64,000 nucleotides of DNA, taken from VXYL01 sp965199945 (GTDB lineage: Bacteria; Pseudomonadota; Gammaproteobacteria; Pseudomonadales; Azotimanducaceae). The stretch covers positions 4,278,001 to 4,342,000 of the forward strand of contig OZ241354.1 in NCBI GenBank assembly GCA_965199945.1. The letters are read 5' to 3'. Positions 47,693-57,199 of the stretch are shown one piece after another. The notes beneath the pieces are model-generated. The model ran no database searches and had not been told where the DNA came from. It saw only the letters and a program-made list of their open reading frames with translations. Each line of letters starts with the position of its first letter. Positions within the stretch are counted from its first letter, which is position 1. The translations under genes were made by a program, and so were the position numbers.

Positions 47693-49012
47693 TCAGCCGC
47701 TCGACTTGAGGCCGACTTCCTCCCAAGGCCCGGTGATCGCGAAGGTGATGCCGGGCTCCTGCAGGTTGGCGAAGAGCCAGTCGCCGGCCCAGCACGCGCC
47801 GCACCACTCGGCTTCCCGGTAGTCGCCGCGCCAGCCTTTGAGGCCGTCCAGCACGACGTTGTTCTCGGCCAGCGCCGACACCTCGCCCGCTGGCGTCAGC
47901 ATGCACAGGCGGCTCGGCGGGTCGTCGTGGTCTTCGCACAGGAGCAATGCGCCGGCGGGCGTGGGCGCGATGTTGTCCGGCATGTCCAGCGCGTCGTCCC
48001 GGCCAGCTTCGTAGAACAGCCGCAGGGTGTCGGCGGCGAGGTCCAAGTCCCAGACCTGCCCCTTGCCCGCCAAGCCGCCGTCCGTGGAGACGAAATACAG
48101 GTGCCCGGCGTCCCAGCAGCATCCCTCCAGGCGGCGAAAGCGCATGCCGCCGCGGGCGCTGCCTTGGCGAAACACGGCGTCGCGGCCAATGCCCTGGGGG
48201 TTGTCGATGTCCACCCAGCCCACCGGCAGCGAGACGCCTTGCCGCCACGCGCCAGCGCGTGGCGGGCGCGAATCCAGCGCCAGCATCTGCAGCCGGCCCG
48301 GCCCGCGCAACGCTTCCGCCCCTGGTGCTCCCTCGGGGACGAACCGGTAGAGACCGGCGCGCCCTTCGTCTTCCGTGAGATAGACGATGCCGGTGCGCGG
48401 GTCGACGGCGGCCGCTTCGTGGACGAAACGTCCCAGTCCGGCCAGCGGCGCGGCGTCGCCCGCGCCATCGGCCGGCACCGCGAACACGAACCCGTGCGGG
48501 CGCTCGACATGTGCCGTCGCCGGATCGGCAGTCGTCTCCTCGCAGCTCAACCAGATTCCCCAAGGCGTGACGCCGCCGCCGCAGTTCCTGTAGGTGCCGG
48601 CCAGCGACACGCGGCAGGAGAGCCACTCGCCGCGCCGCAGATCGAAGCGCAAGGTCGTCGTGCCGCCGCCGCAGCTGGGGTCGTAGCAGGGTTCGGACGC
48701 CAACGGCGGGGCCAGGGTGATCTCGTGATTGCGCACCAGCGTCGCCGTGCCGCCGTCCGCATCGACGAACGCGCCCATGCCGTCGTGCAGGCCGGAGACC
48801 ACGTTGCCGTCGTCGGTGGCCTCCAAGGCCCAGCTGAACGATTGGTAGCGGAAGCCTGGGGGCAGCTTGAGCAGCGGCGCGCCGGTCGCTTCGTCCGCAG
48901 TCGGCACGAGCCCGCCAGCGACCAAGGGCTTTGCCGCCGCGGACCGCCGCCACAGGCCGGCCAGCGCAAGAGCCGTCGCGCTGGCCGAGAGGAAGTCGCG
49001 CCGCGTCGTCAT
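47693..49012 (-). CDS. PhoX/DUF839-family secreted protein with Tat signal
   Basis: A 439-residue protein of the PhoX family (calcium/iron alkaline phosphatase-like beta-propeller). The N-terminus has a twin-arginine motif TTRRDFLSASATALALAGL, suggesting folded export. Family motifs: LVRNHEITLAPP, GGGTTTLRFDL, WGIWLSCEET, YLTEDEGRAGLYRFVP, DNIAPTPAGALLLCEDHD. Many DUF839 proteins lack demonstrated phosphatase activity, and no pho box is visible, so the activity is an inference. It is convergent with the epimerase. Confidence 0.87.
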   Translation of the reverse strand: MTTRRDFLSASATALALAGLWRRSAAAKPLVAGGLVPTADEATGAPLLKLPPGFRYQSFSWALEATDDGNVVSGLHDGMGAFVDADGGTATLVRNHEITLAPPLASEPCYDPSCGGGTTTLRFDLRRGEWLSCRVSLAGTYRNCGGGVTPWGIWLSCEETTADPATAHVERPHGFVFAVPADGAGDAAPLAGLGRFVHEAAAVDPRTGIVYLTEDEGRAGLYRFVPEGAPGAEALRGPGRLQMLALDSRPPRAGAWRQGVSLPVGWVDIDNPQGIGRDAVFRQGSARGGMRFRRLEGCCWDAGHLYFVSTDGGLAGKGQVWDLDLAADTLRLFYEAGRDDALDMPDNIAPTPAGALLLCEDHDDPPSRLCMLTPAGEVSALAENNVVLDGLKGWRGDYREAEWCGACWAGDWLFANLQEPGITFAITGPWEEVGLKSSG

Positions 49013-49151
49013 TCTCGAAGCCTACTGGACTCGTTCGACGTTGAGCATTTGAGCAGCGACGGCGACGGACCGCAACCAGCGTTTGGTAGTCTCAGTCAAC
49101 GCATCTTCGTCGGCAATCGAAGGGCGCGCGGATGCGAGGGAGCTGGAAAGA

Positions 49152-50252
49152 ATGAAGGTCGTTCAGCTGCTGCCGGCGCTCGACGGCGGCGGCGTCGAGC
49201 AGGGCACGCTGGAAATCTCCAAGGCGTTGACGGTGGCCGGACACGAGTCGGTGGCGGTTTCGGCGGGAGGACGGCTTGTCGCGGCGTTGCAGCGCGACGG
49301 GGCCCGCCACGTGCAATGGCCGATTGGCGCCAAGCGGCCGGGCCGGCTGTTCGACGTGCGTCGGTTTCGGCGCTGGCTGGCCGAGGAACGCCCGGCCATC
49401 GTGCATGCGCGGTCGAGACTGCCGGCCTGGGTGTGCTGGCTGGCCTGGCGGCGCATGGCCGCGGCGACCCGTCCGCGCTTCGTCACCACTGTGCATGGGC
49501 TCTATTCCGTGAACGCCTACAGCGCCGTGATGACCCGGGGCGAGCGCATCGTCGCCGTCTCCGACACCGCTCGCCACTACGTCGAAGAACACTACCCCGC
49601 CGCTGACCGAAGCGCCCTTAAAACCATCTACCGGGGCATCGATCCCGCGCGCTTCCACCGCGACTTCAAGCCGACGGACGAGTGGCGCGAGGGCTGGCGC
49701 CGCGAGTTCGGCGATCTGGCCGGCAAGCGCCTCGTCGTGCTGCCGGGACGCATGACGCGGCTCAAGGGCCATGCGGACTTCATCGCCGTTCTCGAACGGA
49801 TCCACGCCCGTCATCCCGATGTCCTCGGCGTCGTGGTCGGCGGCGTTGCAGACGGTCATCGCGCCTACGCGCGGGAGCTTAAGCGCCGCGCGCCGTGGCT
49901 CGCCTTCGTCGGCCACCGCTCTGACTTGCGCGAAATCATGGCCGACTGCGCGGCGGTGATGTCGCTCTCCACGCACCCGGAGTCCTTTGGCCGCACGGTC
50001 CTGGAGGCGCTTTCTCTCGGCACGCCGGTCGTCGGCTACGACCACGGCGGCGTCGGGGAGATCCTGGCGCAGGTGTTCCCGCCCGGACGCGCCGCCGCCG
50101 GCAACGTGGACGATGCCGCCGCCAAGCTGTGCCGCGTGCTCGCCCACGAAGCGAACGCCAAGCGGGCGATCCGCGAGCACGACTTCGACGTGCGCCGCAT
50201 GTGCGCCGAGACCCTCGCGCTCTACGGCGAGCTTGCCCGAGCGCCGCGGTGA
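49152..50252 (+). CDS. GT4-family glycosyltransferase
   Basis: A 366-residue GT-B glycosyltransferase. N-domain: MKVVQLLPALDGGGVEQGTLE (acceptor-side Gly-rich loop). C-domain: VVLPGRMTRLKGHADFI and the donor-site motif HPESFGRTVLEALSLGTPVVGYDHGGVGEIL with the Glu of E-x7-E. Such enzymes transfer sugars in LPS core or exopolysaccharide synthesis. The next gene, a carbohydrate deacetylase, overlaps its stop by one base, supporting a joint role in surface polysaccharide. ATG 49152 follows GGGAGCTGGAAAG. Confidence 0.9.
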   Translation: MKVVQLLPALDGGGVEQGTLEISKALTVAGHESVAVSAGGRLVAALQRDGARHVQWPIGAKRPGRLFDVRRFRRWLAEERPAIVHARSRLPAWVCWLAWRRMAAATRPRFVTTVHGLYSVNAYSAVMTRGERIVAVSDTARHYVEEHYPAADRSALKTIYRGIDPARFHRDFKPTDEWREGWRREFGDLAGKRLVVLPGRMTRLKGHADFIAVLERIHARHPDVLGVVVGGVADGHRAYARELKRRAPWLAFVGHRSDLREIMADCAAVMSLSTHPESFGRTVLEALSLGTPVVGYDHGGVGEILAQVFPPGRAAAGNVDDAAAKLCRVLAHEANAKRAIREHDFDVRRMCAETLALYGELARAPR

Positions 50253-51061
50253 TGACCGAGTGGCTGCTCGGCGCCGCCCTCGTCGCGGCGGGTCTGTTCT
50301 CCATCCGCTACGCCTGGTGGCGGCCCTCCGTTCCGAACCGGCACCCGCGCATCCTCATGTACCACATGATCCGCGAACCCCGCCCCAAGGCGCGCTTCAA
50401 CAAGCTGCGGGTGCCGCCTCGGGAGTTCGAGCGGCAACTCGAGTGGCTGGTCGCCCACGGCTGGGAGTTTGCGTTCGTCTCAGAATTGGCGTCCCTGCGC
50501 GACGGTGCCAAGACCGTCGTGCTCACCTTCGACGACGGCTTTCGAGACAACTACCTGGCCGCGCATCCGCTGCTCGAGAAATACGGCGCCAAGGCGACGC
50601 TCTACCTCGTCGTGGATCGCATGGGGCGCGATTGGTCCACCGCCAGGAAGGCGCACCACGACAGCGGCGAACTCGGCGCCGAGGAGAAGCTCGCGGACGA
50701 CGAGGTGCGCGCCATGCTCGCCTCCGGCCGCTGGGAACTCGGCGCGCACAGCCTCACCCACCCCGTGCTGCCGAATCTCGCGCCCGAAGAGAGGGCGCGC
50801 GAAATCGCCGGTTCGAAGACCGCCATCGAGGAACGCTTCGGCGTCGAAGTGCGCTCCTTCGCCTACCCCTTCGGCATCCACGACGACGCCGACTGCGATG
50901 CCGTTGCCGCGGCCGGCTACCAGTACGCCGTCACCACGCAGCCGGGCATCAGCACGGACCTCGACGCCGACGCCTTGCGGCTGAAGCGCATCCGCGTCAG
51001 CGGCAAGGAACGCCGCCTGGGATTCTCGCTGCGCCTGCGCACCGGCCTGCGCGGCTGGTAG
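50252..51061 (+). CDS. Polysaccharide deacetylase (NodB homology)
   Basis: A 269-residue CE4 esterase. One N-terminal hydrophobic helix (LLGAALVAAGLFSIRYAWW) anchors it or directs export. The NodB motifs: TFDDGFRDN (metal Asp), HSLTHPVL (His-x-x-x-His) and AYPFGIHDDAD. It removes N-acetyl groups from a surface or wall polysaccharide. TGATG overlap with the upstream glycosyltransferase implies co-translation. It is followed by an unrelated oxidoreductase after 90 bp. Confidence 0.92.
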   Translation: MTEWLLGAALVAAGLFSIRYAWWRPSVPNRHPRILMYHMIREPRPKARFNKLRVPPREFERQLEWLVAHGWEFAFVSELASLRDGAKTVVLTFDDGFRDNYLAAHPLLEKYGAKATLYLVVDRMGRDWSTARKAHHDSGELGAEEKLADDEVRAMLASGRWELGAHSLTHPVLPNLAPEERAREIAGSKTAIEERFGVEVRSFAYPFGIHDDADCDAVAAAGYQYAVTTQPGISTDLDADALRLKRIRVSGKERRLGFSLRLRTGLRGW

Positions 51062-51151
51062 CCGGCAGGCAGCACTTCGACGAGACTGCGCCCAGCCCGA
51101 TTCGTTTCGTGGTCAAATGCCCGCTCTCGTGCAACAGGCTACTGGGCAACG

Positions 51152-52159
51152 ATGATTGAGCACAAGCGCATTGCCGTGACGCTGCCGATTGGGCCGGATA
51201 TCGGCGACTCCATTGAAGTGGTGAAGTGGGCGGAAGCCAACGGCATCGACGACGTGTGGTTCAGCGATGCGATGGCGCCGGACAGCTTGACGATGGTGGC
51301 CGTTGTGGCACCGCACACGCGGCGGATGCGCGTGGGGGTGGCGGTCACGCCGGTCTATACGCGCACGCCGGCGGTCTTCGCCGCCACGGCGAACGTGCTG
51401 GCGCAGATGCTCCCCGGGCGCTTCGTGCTCGGCTTGGGGTCGTCCAGCCAGGCCATCATGGAGCGCTTCAACGGCATCCCCTTGGAGAAGCCCCTCACCC
51501 GCGTGAAGGAAACGGCCGTCATGGTGCGCTCCATGCTCGCTGGCGAGAAGTCGGACTTCGCGCTCAGCACGCTCGCCAGCCGCGGCTATCGCCAGGAGCC
51601 GCTGGCCGAACCGCCGCCGATCTATCTGGCGGCCCTGCGCCCGAAGATGATCGAGATGGCGGCGGAAGTGGGCGACGGCGTGGTCTTCAACCTGTGGCCG
51701 AAGAAGGCGCTGCCGAAGATGCTGGAACATGTGGAGGCGGGCGCGAAGCGGGCCGGCAAGCGGCTCGAAGACGTGGAAATCGTCAACCGCTCCTTCGTGA
51801 TGGTCACCGACGACGTGGAAGCCGGGTGCCAGCAGTTCCGCAACTACTACACGCCCTACTACGCGAACCCGGTCTACAACGACTTCCTGAAGTGGGCGGG
51901 CTACGAGGCCGAGGCCGAAGGCGTGCTGGCCGGCTGGGCGGCGCGAGACCGCGAACTCTCCACCGGTTCCATCACCGACGAGATCATTGACGCCGTGGCC
52001 ATCATCGGCAGCGCCGAGGAAGTCCACGCCCGGGTGCGCGAACAGACCGCCGCTGGCATCGACACCACCATCGTCTCGCCCATCGGCCAGGTTCCCTTGG
52101 CCGAGGCGATGCCCACCTTCGAGGCGTTCCGCGCCGACGCGTTCCAGATTCGCGGCTGA
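51152..52159 (+). CDS. Luciferase-like (LLM class) flavin-dependent oxidoreductase
   Basis: A 335-residue TIM-barrel enzyme of the luciferase-like monooxygenase superfamily. Motifs: IAVTLPIGPDIGDSIEVVKWAE, VWFSDAM, VAVTPVYTRTPAVFAATANVLAQMLPGRFVLGLGSSS, and PIYLAALRPKMIEMAAEVGDGVVFN, typical of F420- or FMN-dependent members. Which cofactor is used cannot be told; F420 is uncommon but known in environmental gammaproteobacteria. The start ATG 51152 gives the family's N-terminus. Confidence 0.88.
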   Translation: MIEHKRIAVTLPIGPDIGDSIEVVKWAEANGIDDVWFSDAMAPDSLTMVAVVAPHTRRMRVGVAVTPVYTRTPAVFAATANVLAQMLPGRFVLGLGSSSQAIMERFNGIPLEKPLTRVKETAVMVRSMLAGEKSDFALSTLASRGYRQEPLAEPPPIYLAALRPKMIEMAAEVGDGVVFNLWPKKALPKMLEHVEAGAKRAGKRLEDVEIVNRSFVMVTDDVEAGCQQFRNYYTPYYANPVYNDFLKWAGYEAEAEGVLAGWAARDRELSTGSITDEIIDAVAIIGSAEEVHARVREQTAAGIDTTIVSPIGQVPLAEAMPTFEAFRADAFQIRG

Positions 52160-52166
52160 AGAGCGA

Positions 52167-53006
52167 ATGGAAAGGCGAGCAGCCGAAGCGCGCCTAAGCG
52201 GTCGGCCGAGCGCCTGCTGCGCCCTCCTGCTTGCGGCTGCCGGCGCCTTGGCGGCGGACGACGCCGCGCAGCAAAGCGAACTCTTCGCTGGCGAATACCG
52301 CGGCACCCGCAGCGGCCTTGAAGCCAGCCTGGCCGTGACGCCAACGCTCTCCTACGATTATCGGCAGGACCTGGGCGACGGCGGGCGCATCCGGCGCATC
52401 GCGCGCAAGGGCGATCTGAACCCCACCGGCCCCGACACGGCCAACGCCGGGCGGCTGCGCCTGAAGTGGCTGAACCAGAACACCGTCGAGGTGTACTCGC
52501 CCTACGGTTCCGGCATCGTCTTCGACAGCGCTGGCGGCGCCAACACGGAGCGCGGCCGGCGCTTCGTGCTGCAGCGCGTGAGCGGCGTGCGCGCCAGCGG
52601 GCGGGAGATCATCGCCAAGGTCACGCTGACCCCGACGCAGCGCTTCGAGCCCGAGTGCGACGCGGACGTGTCGATCTCCTACATGCAGATGTACGACCGC
52701 GTGCGGGTGCGAACGCATGTGGCGCACGACGGCTGCGCGGCGTCGAGCGGCGACTACGTGATCCGCCTGCGCACGGCCAGCGACGACGGCGAGACCGACA
52801 CGCGCAGCTTCGAGGAGACGTGGCAGCGCAACGACGCCGCGCCTTTGGAAATCACCAGCTACTACGACATGGACCCGGAACGCCGGCTCCTCTGGGCGCG
52901 GGTGAACACGTCGCGCAAGACCAACTGCCGCTGCCTCGACGATGCCGCCGAGCCTTCGTCGCCGGACGAACTCTCGGAGCAGGCCAGCACCGCCGAAGCG
53001 CACTGA
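52167..53006 (+). CDS. Secreted protein of unknown function
   Basis: A 279-residue exported protein. ATG 52167, 7 bp after the oxidoreductase, gives a signal peptide (SACCALLLAAAGALAADDAA). The mature part has many Tyr, Asn and charged residues: LTPTQRFEPECDADVSISYMQMY, then Cys-containing KTNCRCLDD near the end. I recognise no family. The 7-bp gap suggests co-transcription with the oxidoreductase. The C-terminus is followed directly by the convergent NUDIX gene. Confidence 0.7.
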   Translation: MERRAAEARLSGRPSACCALLLAAAGALAADDAAQQSELFAGEYRGTRSGLEASLAVTPTLSYDYRQDLGDGGRIRRIARKGDLNPTGPDTANAGRLRLKWLNQNTVEVYSPYGSGIVFDSAGGANTERGRRFVLQRVSGVRASGREIIAKVTLTPTQRFEPECDADVSISYMQMYDRVRVRTHVAHDGCAASSGDYVIRLRTASDDGETDTRSFEETWQRNDAAPLEITSYYDMDPERRLLWARVNTSRKTNCRCLDDAAEPSSPDELSEQASTAEAH

Positions 53007-53036
53007 CGCCCGCGCTCCTTCAATCGCTGGCCTGAA

Positions 53037-53633
53037 TCACTCCCGACCAGAAGGGAACAGCGGGAACACCCGGCACAGCGCCGACAGCGCCAGTACATGG
53101 CGCAAGCGACCAGTGGCCATCGCCTCGCGGATGCCCGCCAAGTCCAGAAACTCCAGCGCAATCGCCTCGCCCGGCCCAGGCGTCGGCGCGGCCTTGCGCT
53201 CCACGCCTTCGGCAAGGAAGTGGTGGCACAGGTGCGGATGGATGGCCGGATTGGGCTGCACCGCGCCCAGATTGCGCCACTTGCCGCCGCCGTAGCCCGT
53301 CTCTTCGAGCAGTTCGCGCTGCGCCGCGGTCAGCGGCGTCTCGCCCGCATCGACCATGCCGCCCGGCGTTTCCAGCGTGCGCTCGCCGATGCCGAAGCGG
53401 TACTGGTCCACCATGATGGAGAGACCGTCCTTCGTCAGCGCCACCACGTTCACCCAATCCACGGATTCCAGCACGAGGCGCTTGAGCACGCGCTCGCTGG
53501 TGGGATGGCGCATCCAGTCGAAGCGCACATCCAGAATGCCGAGCGCCGGCCCGCGTTCGGAGCGCTCGCGCCGCCACTCCAGACGCGCATCGCCATCCGC
53601 GTCGTTCGCTTGAGAATCGCGGTCAGTCGCCAT
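53037..53633 (-). CDS. NUDIX hydrolase, intact copy
   Basis: A 198-residue NUDIX enzyme. The box GGMVDAGETPLTAAQRELLEETGYGG satisfies G-x5-E-x7-R-E-U-x-E-E-x-G-U (Gly, Glu, Arg-Glu, Glu-Glu present); ADP-ribose pyrophosphatases share this arrangement. The core opens with FDWMRHPTSERVLKRLVLESVDWVNVV. The start overlaps the stop of an upstream ABC-transporter remnant. Its first 120 codons are duplicated at 57271-57637. Substrate unknown; a link to the ABC exporter is only positional. Confidence 0.9.
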   Translation of the reverse strand: MATDRDSQANDADGDARLEWRRERSERGPALGILDVRFDWMRHPTSERVLKRLVLESVDWVNVVALTKDGLSIMVDQYRFGIGERTLETPGGMVDAGETPLTAAQRELLEETGYGGGKWRNLGAVQPNPAIHPHLCHHFLAEGVERKAAPTPGPGEAIALEFLDLAGIREAMATGRLRHVLALSALCRVFPLFPSGRE

Positions 53634-53924
53634 GGCTGGTCGTCTCCAGCGAACTCCCCGTCCCACTCGGCGACCACATGGCGTGGAAGTCGGAATACAG
53701 CGCATTGCGCCGCAGCGACTCGCTGTGCTGGCCCACATCGACGCCCTCGCCACCCATCACCAGCACCCGCTTCGCCCGCAATGTCGCCGACATCCGGTGG
53801 GCAACGACGACGAGCGTGCCGCCGCTGGCCATGAAAGCGCGTTCGGCGCGTTCCTCCGCCGCCGGGTCCAAATGGCAGGTGGCCTCGTCGAGCACCACGA
53901 TTGGGCTTGCTGCAAGGTGCGCTC
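53267..53924. repeat. Direct repeat, left copy, 658 bp
   Basis: Aligned without gaps to 57271-57928 (constant offset 4004). It spans the end of an ABC ATPase and the first 120 codons of a NUDIX gene. The two copies differ at scattered, mostly third-codon positions. Outside the repeat homology ends abruptly on both sides. Confidence 0.92.
53623..53924 (-). pseudogene. 3' fragment of an ABC exporter ATPase gene (left copy)
   Basis: Encodes only the last 100 residues of the exporter ATPase: VVLDEATCHLDPAAEERAERA (Walker B), VVAHRMSATLRA (H-loop) and the C-terminus. The Walker A and all membrane segments are missing; the upstream flank is mcrC. An intact equivalent region is at 57627-57928. Homology stops at 53924, immediately after the mcrC stop codon. 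It is the truncated left product of the duplication described in findings. Confidence 0.9.
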
Positions 53925-55166
53925 TCATGCCATAGCCAATGGCTTCCCAGTACGCCCCGCGTCTCGCCGAAGGGATTGGACTCGTTCGGCAAGCTGGTCT
54001 ATCCGACGCAACAGTTCATCAACATCGCCGGCCAGATTGACTTCGGCGATCTCCAAGCGTTTCTCTGCGTTGCGAACTCGAATTGAATCGCATTGGCGCT
54101 CCCCCTCCGCATAGATCAGCAGCCCCCCGGGAAGATCGAACGCCGTCACATAGGCGAGTAGTTGGTAAAGGTCTGCGTTCGGCGCACCGTCCTTGATGTA
54201 TTTGTACTTCGCGTCCCCAACAAACGTACAGCGAGAACCATCCCACCAGGAAAGATCGGGTTCAAGTCCTACGCGCCCGTCCTCGTCAAGCGAGACATGA
54301 TCGCCCCTGAGCCCTTTGTCCGATCGAAGCGTCCGGTCGTCGACACCAAGAGCTTCGCGTAGCGCTCGCGTGACGAAGTGCTGGAAGACGACGTTCATGT
54401 CCATGTGGAACCCCGGCGCCGGGACCGTGCCAGGCTCGGCCTCAAAGAAGCGCCGGCGGAGCACGAGCCGTGAAAGCATGACCACTTCCCGATATCTCTC
54501 GTTCAACCGGTCGAACCTGACCTCGGGTACATCGTGCGGGGAGAATTCGACGAGCGATACATTGCCAAGCCTCGCGGAGACCTCTCTCAACCCGTCTCTG
54601 GCATTTTTAGACCGGAGCCGCATCTGTCCAAGTTGCCAAGCCGCCGTTTTGACGAGCCGATTCGCGACGATGTCATCGGTGAACTCGTCGTATCGCACCT
54701 CGACAGGGAAGGGCATGCCGAAACGCCGCCTGATCTGATCGCCCATTCTGATGCGGCCTCGCACGGTATACAGGGACTCCTCCTCCGTGCGATAGCCGTG
54801 CAACAACCCCCTTTCGAACGCTCTTCGAGCCGCGACCAAGAGCGACAATGCCACGGCGTCCGGCAGCGTTTCCGCTTCCTCGAAGCGGTATCGCTCCCCA
54901 TCGTGAAGGCTAAAGGCGTCCATGGCGTAGCACGCCAGAAAGATCAGCTTCGGGATGTCAAGCTTCGGATGAATGAGTACGGACAACTCGCCGATCTCAA
55001 ACGCGCCCACCACTGATCCGGCTGTGAGTCGGTATCGCCCTTCCTCGCCACGCTCGGGCACAATCCTGATTGATGGGACCGCGTCTGCTAAGGCATCACG
55101 CTGCGCCACATCCAGTGCGATGGGCTCTCTTTCCTCATACTCCTTCAGATGGAGATTCTTGGTCAT
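53925..55166 (-). CDS. mcrC: McrC-family endonuclease subunit
   Basis: McrC supplies the nuclease of the McrBC modification-dependent restriction complex. It has 413 residues from ATG 55166. The nuclease motif is at GLEPDLSWWDGSRCTFVGDAKYK (Asp304, Asp318, Lys320 of the PD-D-x-K type). Other segments, such as FEIGELSVLIHPKLDIPKLIFLACYA, are typical of the McrC N-domain. The stop TGA at 53925 abuts the direct repeat. The start overlaps mcrB by 32 bp, suggesting coupled translation. Confidence 0.92.
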   Translation of the reverse strand: MTKNLHLKEYEEREPIALDVAQRDALADAVPSIRIVPERGEEGRYRLTAGSVVGAFEIGELSVLIHPKLDIPKLIFLACYAMDAFSLHDGERYRFEEAETLPDAVALSLLVAARRAFERGLLHGYRTEEESLYTVRGRIRMGDQIRRRFGMPFPVEVRYDEFTDDIVANRLVKTAAWQLGQMRLRSKNARDGLREVSARLGNVSLVEFSPHDVPEVRFDRLNERYREVVMLSRLVLRRRFFEAEPGTVPAPGFHMDMNVVFQHFVTRALREALGVDDRTLRSDKGLRGDHVSLDEDGRVGLEPDLSWWDGSRCTFVGDAKYKYIKDGAPNADLYQLLAYVTAFDLPGGLLIYAEGERQCDSIRVRNAEKRLEIAEVNLAGDVDELLRRIDQLAERVQSLRRDAGRTGKPLAMA

Positions 55167-57015
55167 CGGCCAATCCTGCCGCGTTGTCCACCGGTCCATC
55201 GTCATCCTCATCCCCGCCAGACCGACCTTCCAGAGCATCCAACTCAAAGTCTTTCAGCCGATCTGGTTCCCCGACTAGGTTTTCCTCGACATACGGCATC
55301 ACGCCGCGTTTCCAGATGCGCACGACCGCTTCTCGGTTCAACCCGTCCCTCATGAAGTAGCTCGGCCCGATGGCCGCTCGGCGAGAACCAAGCCGCTCAT
55401 TGAGCCGCCCATTGGCCTTCGTGACCACCTTTGCCACCCACGCCATGTCGGAGGCGTTCTTGTCTAGCCAGCGCTTGAGTAACCCTTCAACAGGCGGCTC
55501 GTGCGGATCGAAGGAGACGAAGTAGAAGCGACGGCGCAACGCAAGGTCGACTAAGGCGATCGAGCGATCCGACGTGTTCATTGTACCGATGATGTAGAGG
55601 TTGGGAGGCAACCTGAACTTCGTCTTCTTATGATATTGGAGCGTTATTTCCTCGTCCCGGTATTCAAGCAGAAAGTAAAGCTCGCCGAAGACCTTCGCTA
55701 GATTGCCGCGATTGATTTCATCAATGATGAGGAAGTGCTTTTCCGCGGGCCGAGACGCCGCTCGGCTGGCGCGAAGTTCACATTCCGCTCGTGCCGCGGC
55801 TTCAAGCAATGGGCCATTGCTCAACTCAAAGCCAGCCTGACCTTCTTTCAGAGTTGGGCGGAAGCCTTGTACAAAGTCTTCATATGCATAGGAGGGGTGG
55901 AATTGCACGATGGTGACGCGCTTCGGCGACCCCGCAAGACACTCGGCCAACCTCCGGGCGACGTAAGTCTTCCCGGTCCCCGGCGGCCCTTGGAAGATAA
56001 TCTGGCGCTTTTCTTTCAACAACGTCCAGATTTCCTCCAAGAACACGGGATCTAGCAGCAGTGCGTCGGCAAGAGAGCGCAAGCTTGGATGGGCATCAGA
56101 GTGTTCCGAAGCTCCCGCGTTCTGATCGTTCCAGTTTCCTAGCAAGTCCACACGTCCAATCGCTCGAAACACAGCCTGCTCTTGCTGATCGTTCAGTCCA
56201 AAAATGGCATTTTGCTGTAAGTGCAGACCACTAAACACGTCCTTATTGAAATCACCGATCCAGTTCACGTTTCGTCGATTGGAACACGGCAAGCAGCCCT
56301 CGGCATATTCGAGGTCCCCAAGGATTCCATAGTGGATTGTCTGCTTTCCGTCGTCGGTCACTACATAGTCACCGATCTCGATGTTAATGAGGAAATCGGT
56401 GACTCCCCTAGCTACATTATTGATGCCTTGAGGCTTATAGTCGGGTAACGCTCGCTTTACCTCGTCCTCTACCTCTTGCGTGCGCTTGGACATGTCGACG
56501 TCATTTAGGTTTTGGTTGAATCCCACATATTTGCCTTCGAGGAAATCCGCAGTCCATTCTCCACCATTGCTCCGTACCATCCAAACGTTCGGCTTTCGTT
56601 CGTTGCACAACTCGTCATAATCACCCTTCAAGATGTGAATGCAGCCATCTCCGCCGTACATAGATTTGTTGAGGGGTTTACCAAGTCCTTGCATGTAGCG
56701 CTCCAGCGCCGCCAGCCATCGGGCGAACGTACTTGACGCCTTCTCGGGATCAATCTCCTTGAACCACTGCTGAAGCTCATTCTTCGTACTGGTGCCGTGG
56801 AATGAGTTGCCCGCATAGCCTTCCACCGTGGCATTAACTACTCCTATGAACTTGTTCGGCGCGAACACACCTAAGTCCCTGAAGTAATACCAGTTAGAGA
56901 CCCTGGTCAGGTCCTTGAACAGCGTCGTTTCAGGCGTATCCTTGATCGTCGAGAAGCGGCGAGCGTTTTCTTTGACCTGTTCCAAATTCGTAACCAGCTG
57001 CGGTTCTCCCGCCAT
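55135..57015 (-). CDS. mcrB: McrB-family AAA+ GTPase subunit with EVE/PUA-like N-domain
   Basis: A 626-residue McrB, the motor that translocates DNA for McrC. AAA+ core: Walker A GPPGTGKT (343-350), Walker B FLIIDEINRGNLAKVFGELYF (about 428-447) and the McrB-specific MNTSDRSIALVDLALRRRF (479-497). Residues about 143-260 (VWMVRSNGGEWTADFLEGKYVGFN to NWIGDF) resemble EVE/PUA-fold modified-base readers, which suggests recognition of a modified cytosine or similar; the exact target is unknown. Residues 1-110 are unassigned. The ATG at 57015 follows GGGGTGAAAG. The gene is visibly less GC-rich than its surroundings. Confidence 0.9.
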   Translation of the reverse strand: MAGEPQLVTNLEQVKENARRFSTIKDTPETTLFKDLTRVSNWYYFRDLGVFAPNKFIGVVNATVEGYAGNSFHGTSTKNELQQWFKEIDPEKASSTFARWLAALERYMQGLGKPLNKSMYGGDGCIHILKGDYDELCNERKPNVWMVRSNGGEWTADFLEGKYVGFNQNLNDVDMSKRTQEVEDEVKRALPDYKPQGINNVARGVTDFLINIEIGDYVVTDDGKQTIHYGILGDLEYAEGCLPCSNRRNVNWIGDFNKDVFSGLHLQQNAIFGLNDQQEQAVFRAIGRVDLLGNWNDQNAGASEHSDAHPSLRSLADALLLDPVFLEEIWTLLKEKRQIIFQGPPGTGKTYVARRLAECLAGSPKRVTIVQFHPSYAYEDFVQGFRPTLKEGQAGFELSNGPLLEAAARAECELRASRAASRPAEKHFLIIDEINRGNLAKVFGELYFLLEYRDEEITLQYHKKTKFRLPPNLYIIGTMNTSDRSIALVDLALRRRFYFVSFDPHEPPVEGLLKRWLDKNASDMAWVAKVVTKANGRLNERLGSRRAAIGPSYFMRDGLNREAVVRIWKRGVMPYVEENLVGEPDRLKDFELDALEGRSGGDEDDDGPVDNAAGLADDQESPSEGV

Positions 57016-57199
57016 CTTTCACCCCTGCGCTGTTCGTCTTGCCAACATCCGAGCCTTCGGAAGCGTCAAAGTGCCGGACACGGTCGACAAGGGCGAAGCG
57101 AACGACAGCATGCTGTTCGTAACGTAGCCCCTCACTCGAACACCGTGGCGGCGGAACCCTGTAGCCAAACGGGATGCTGCCGGAGGTTGACGCTCCCTG

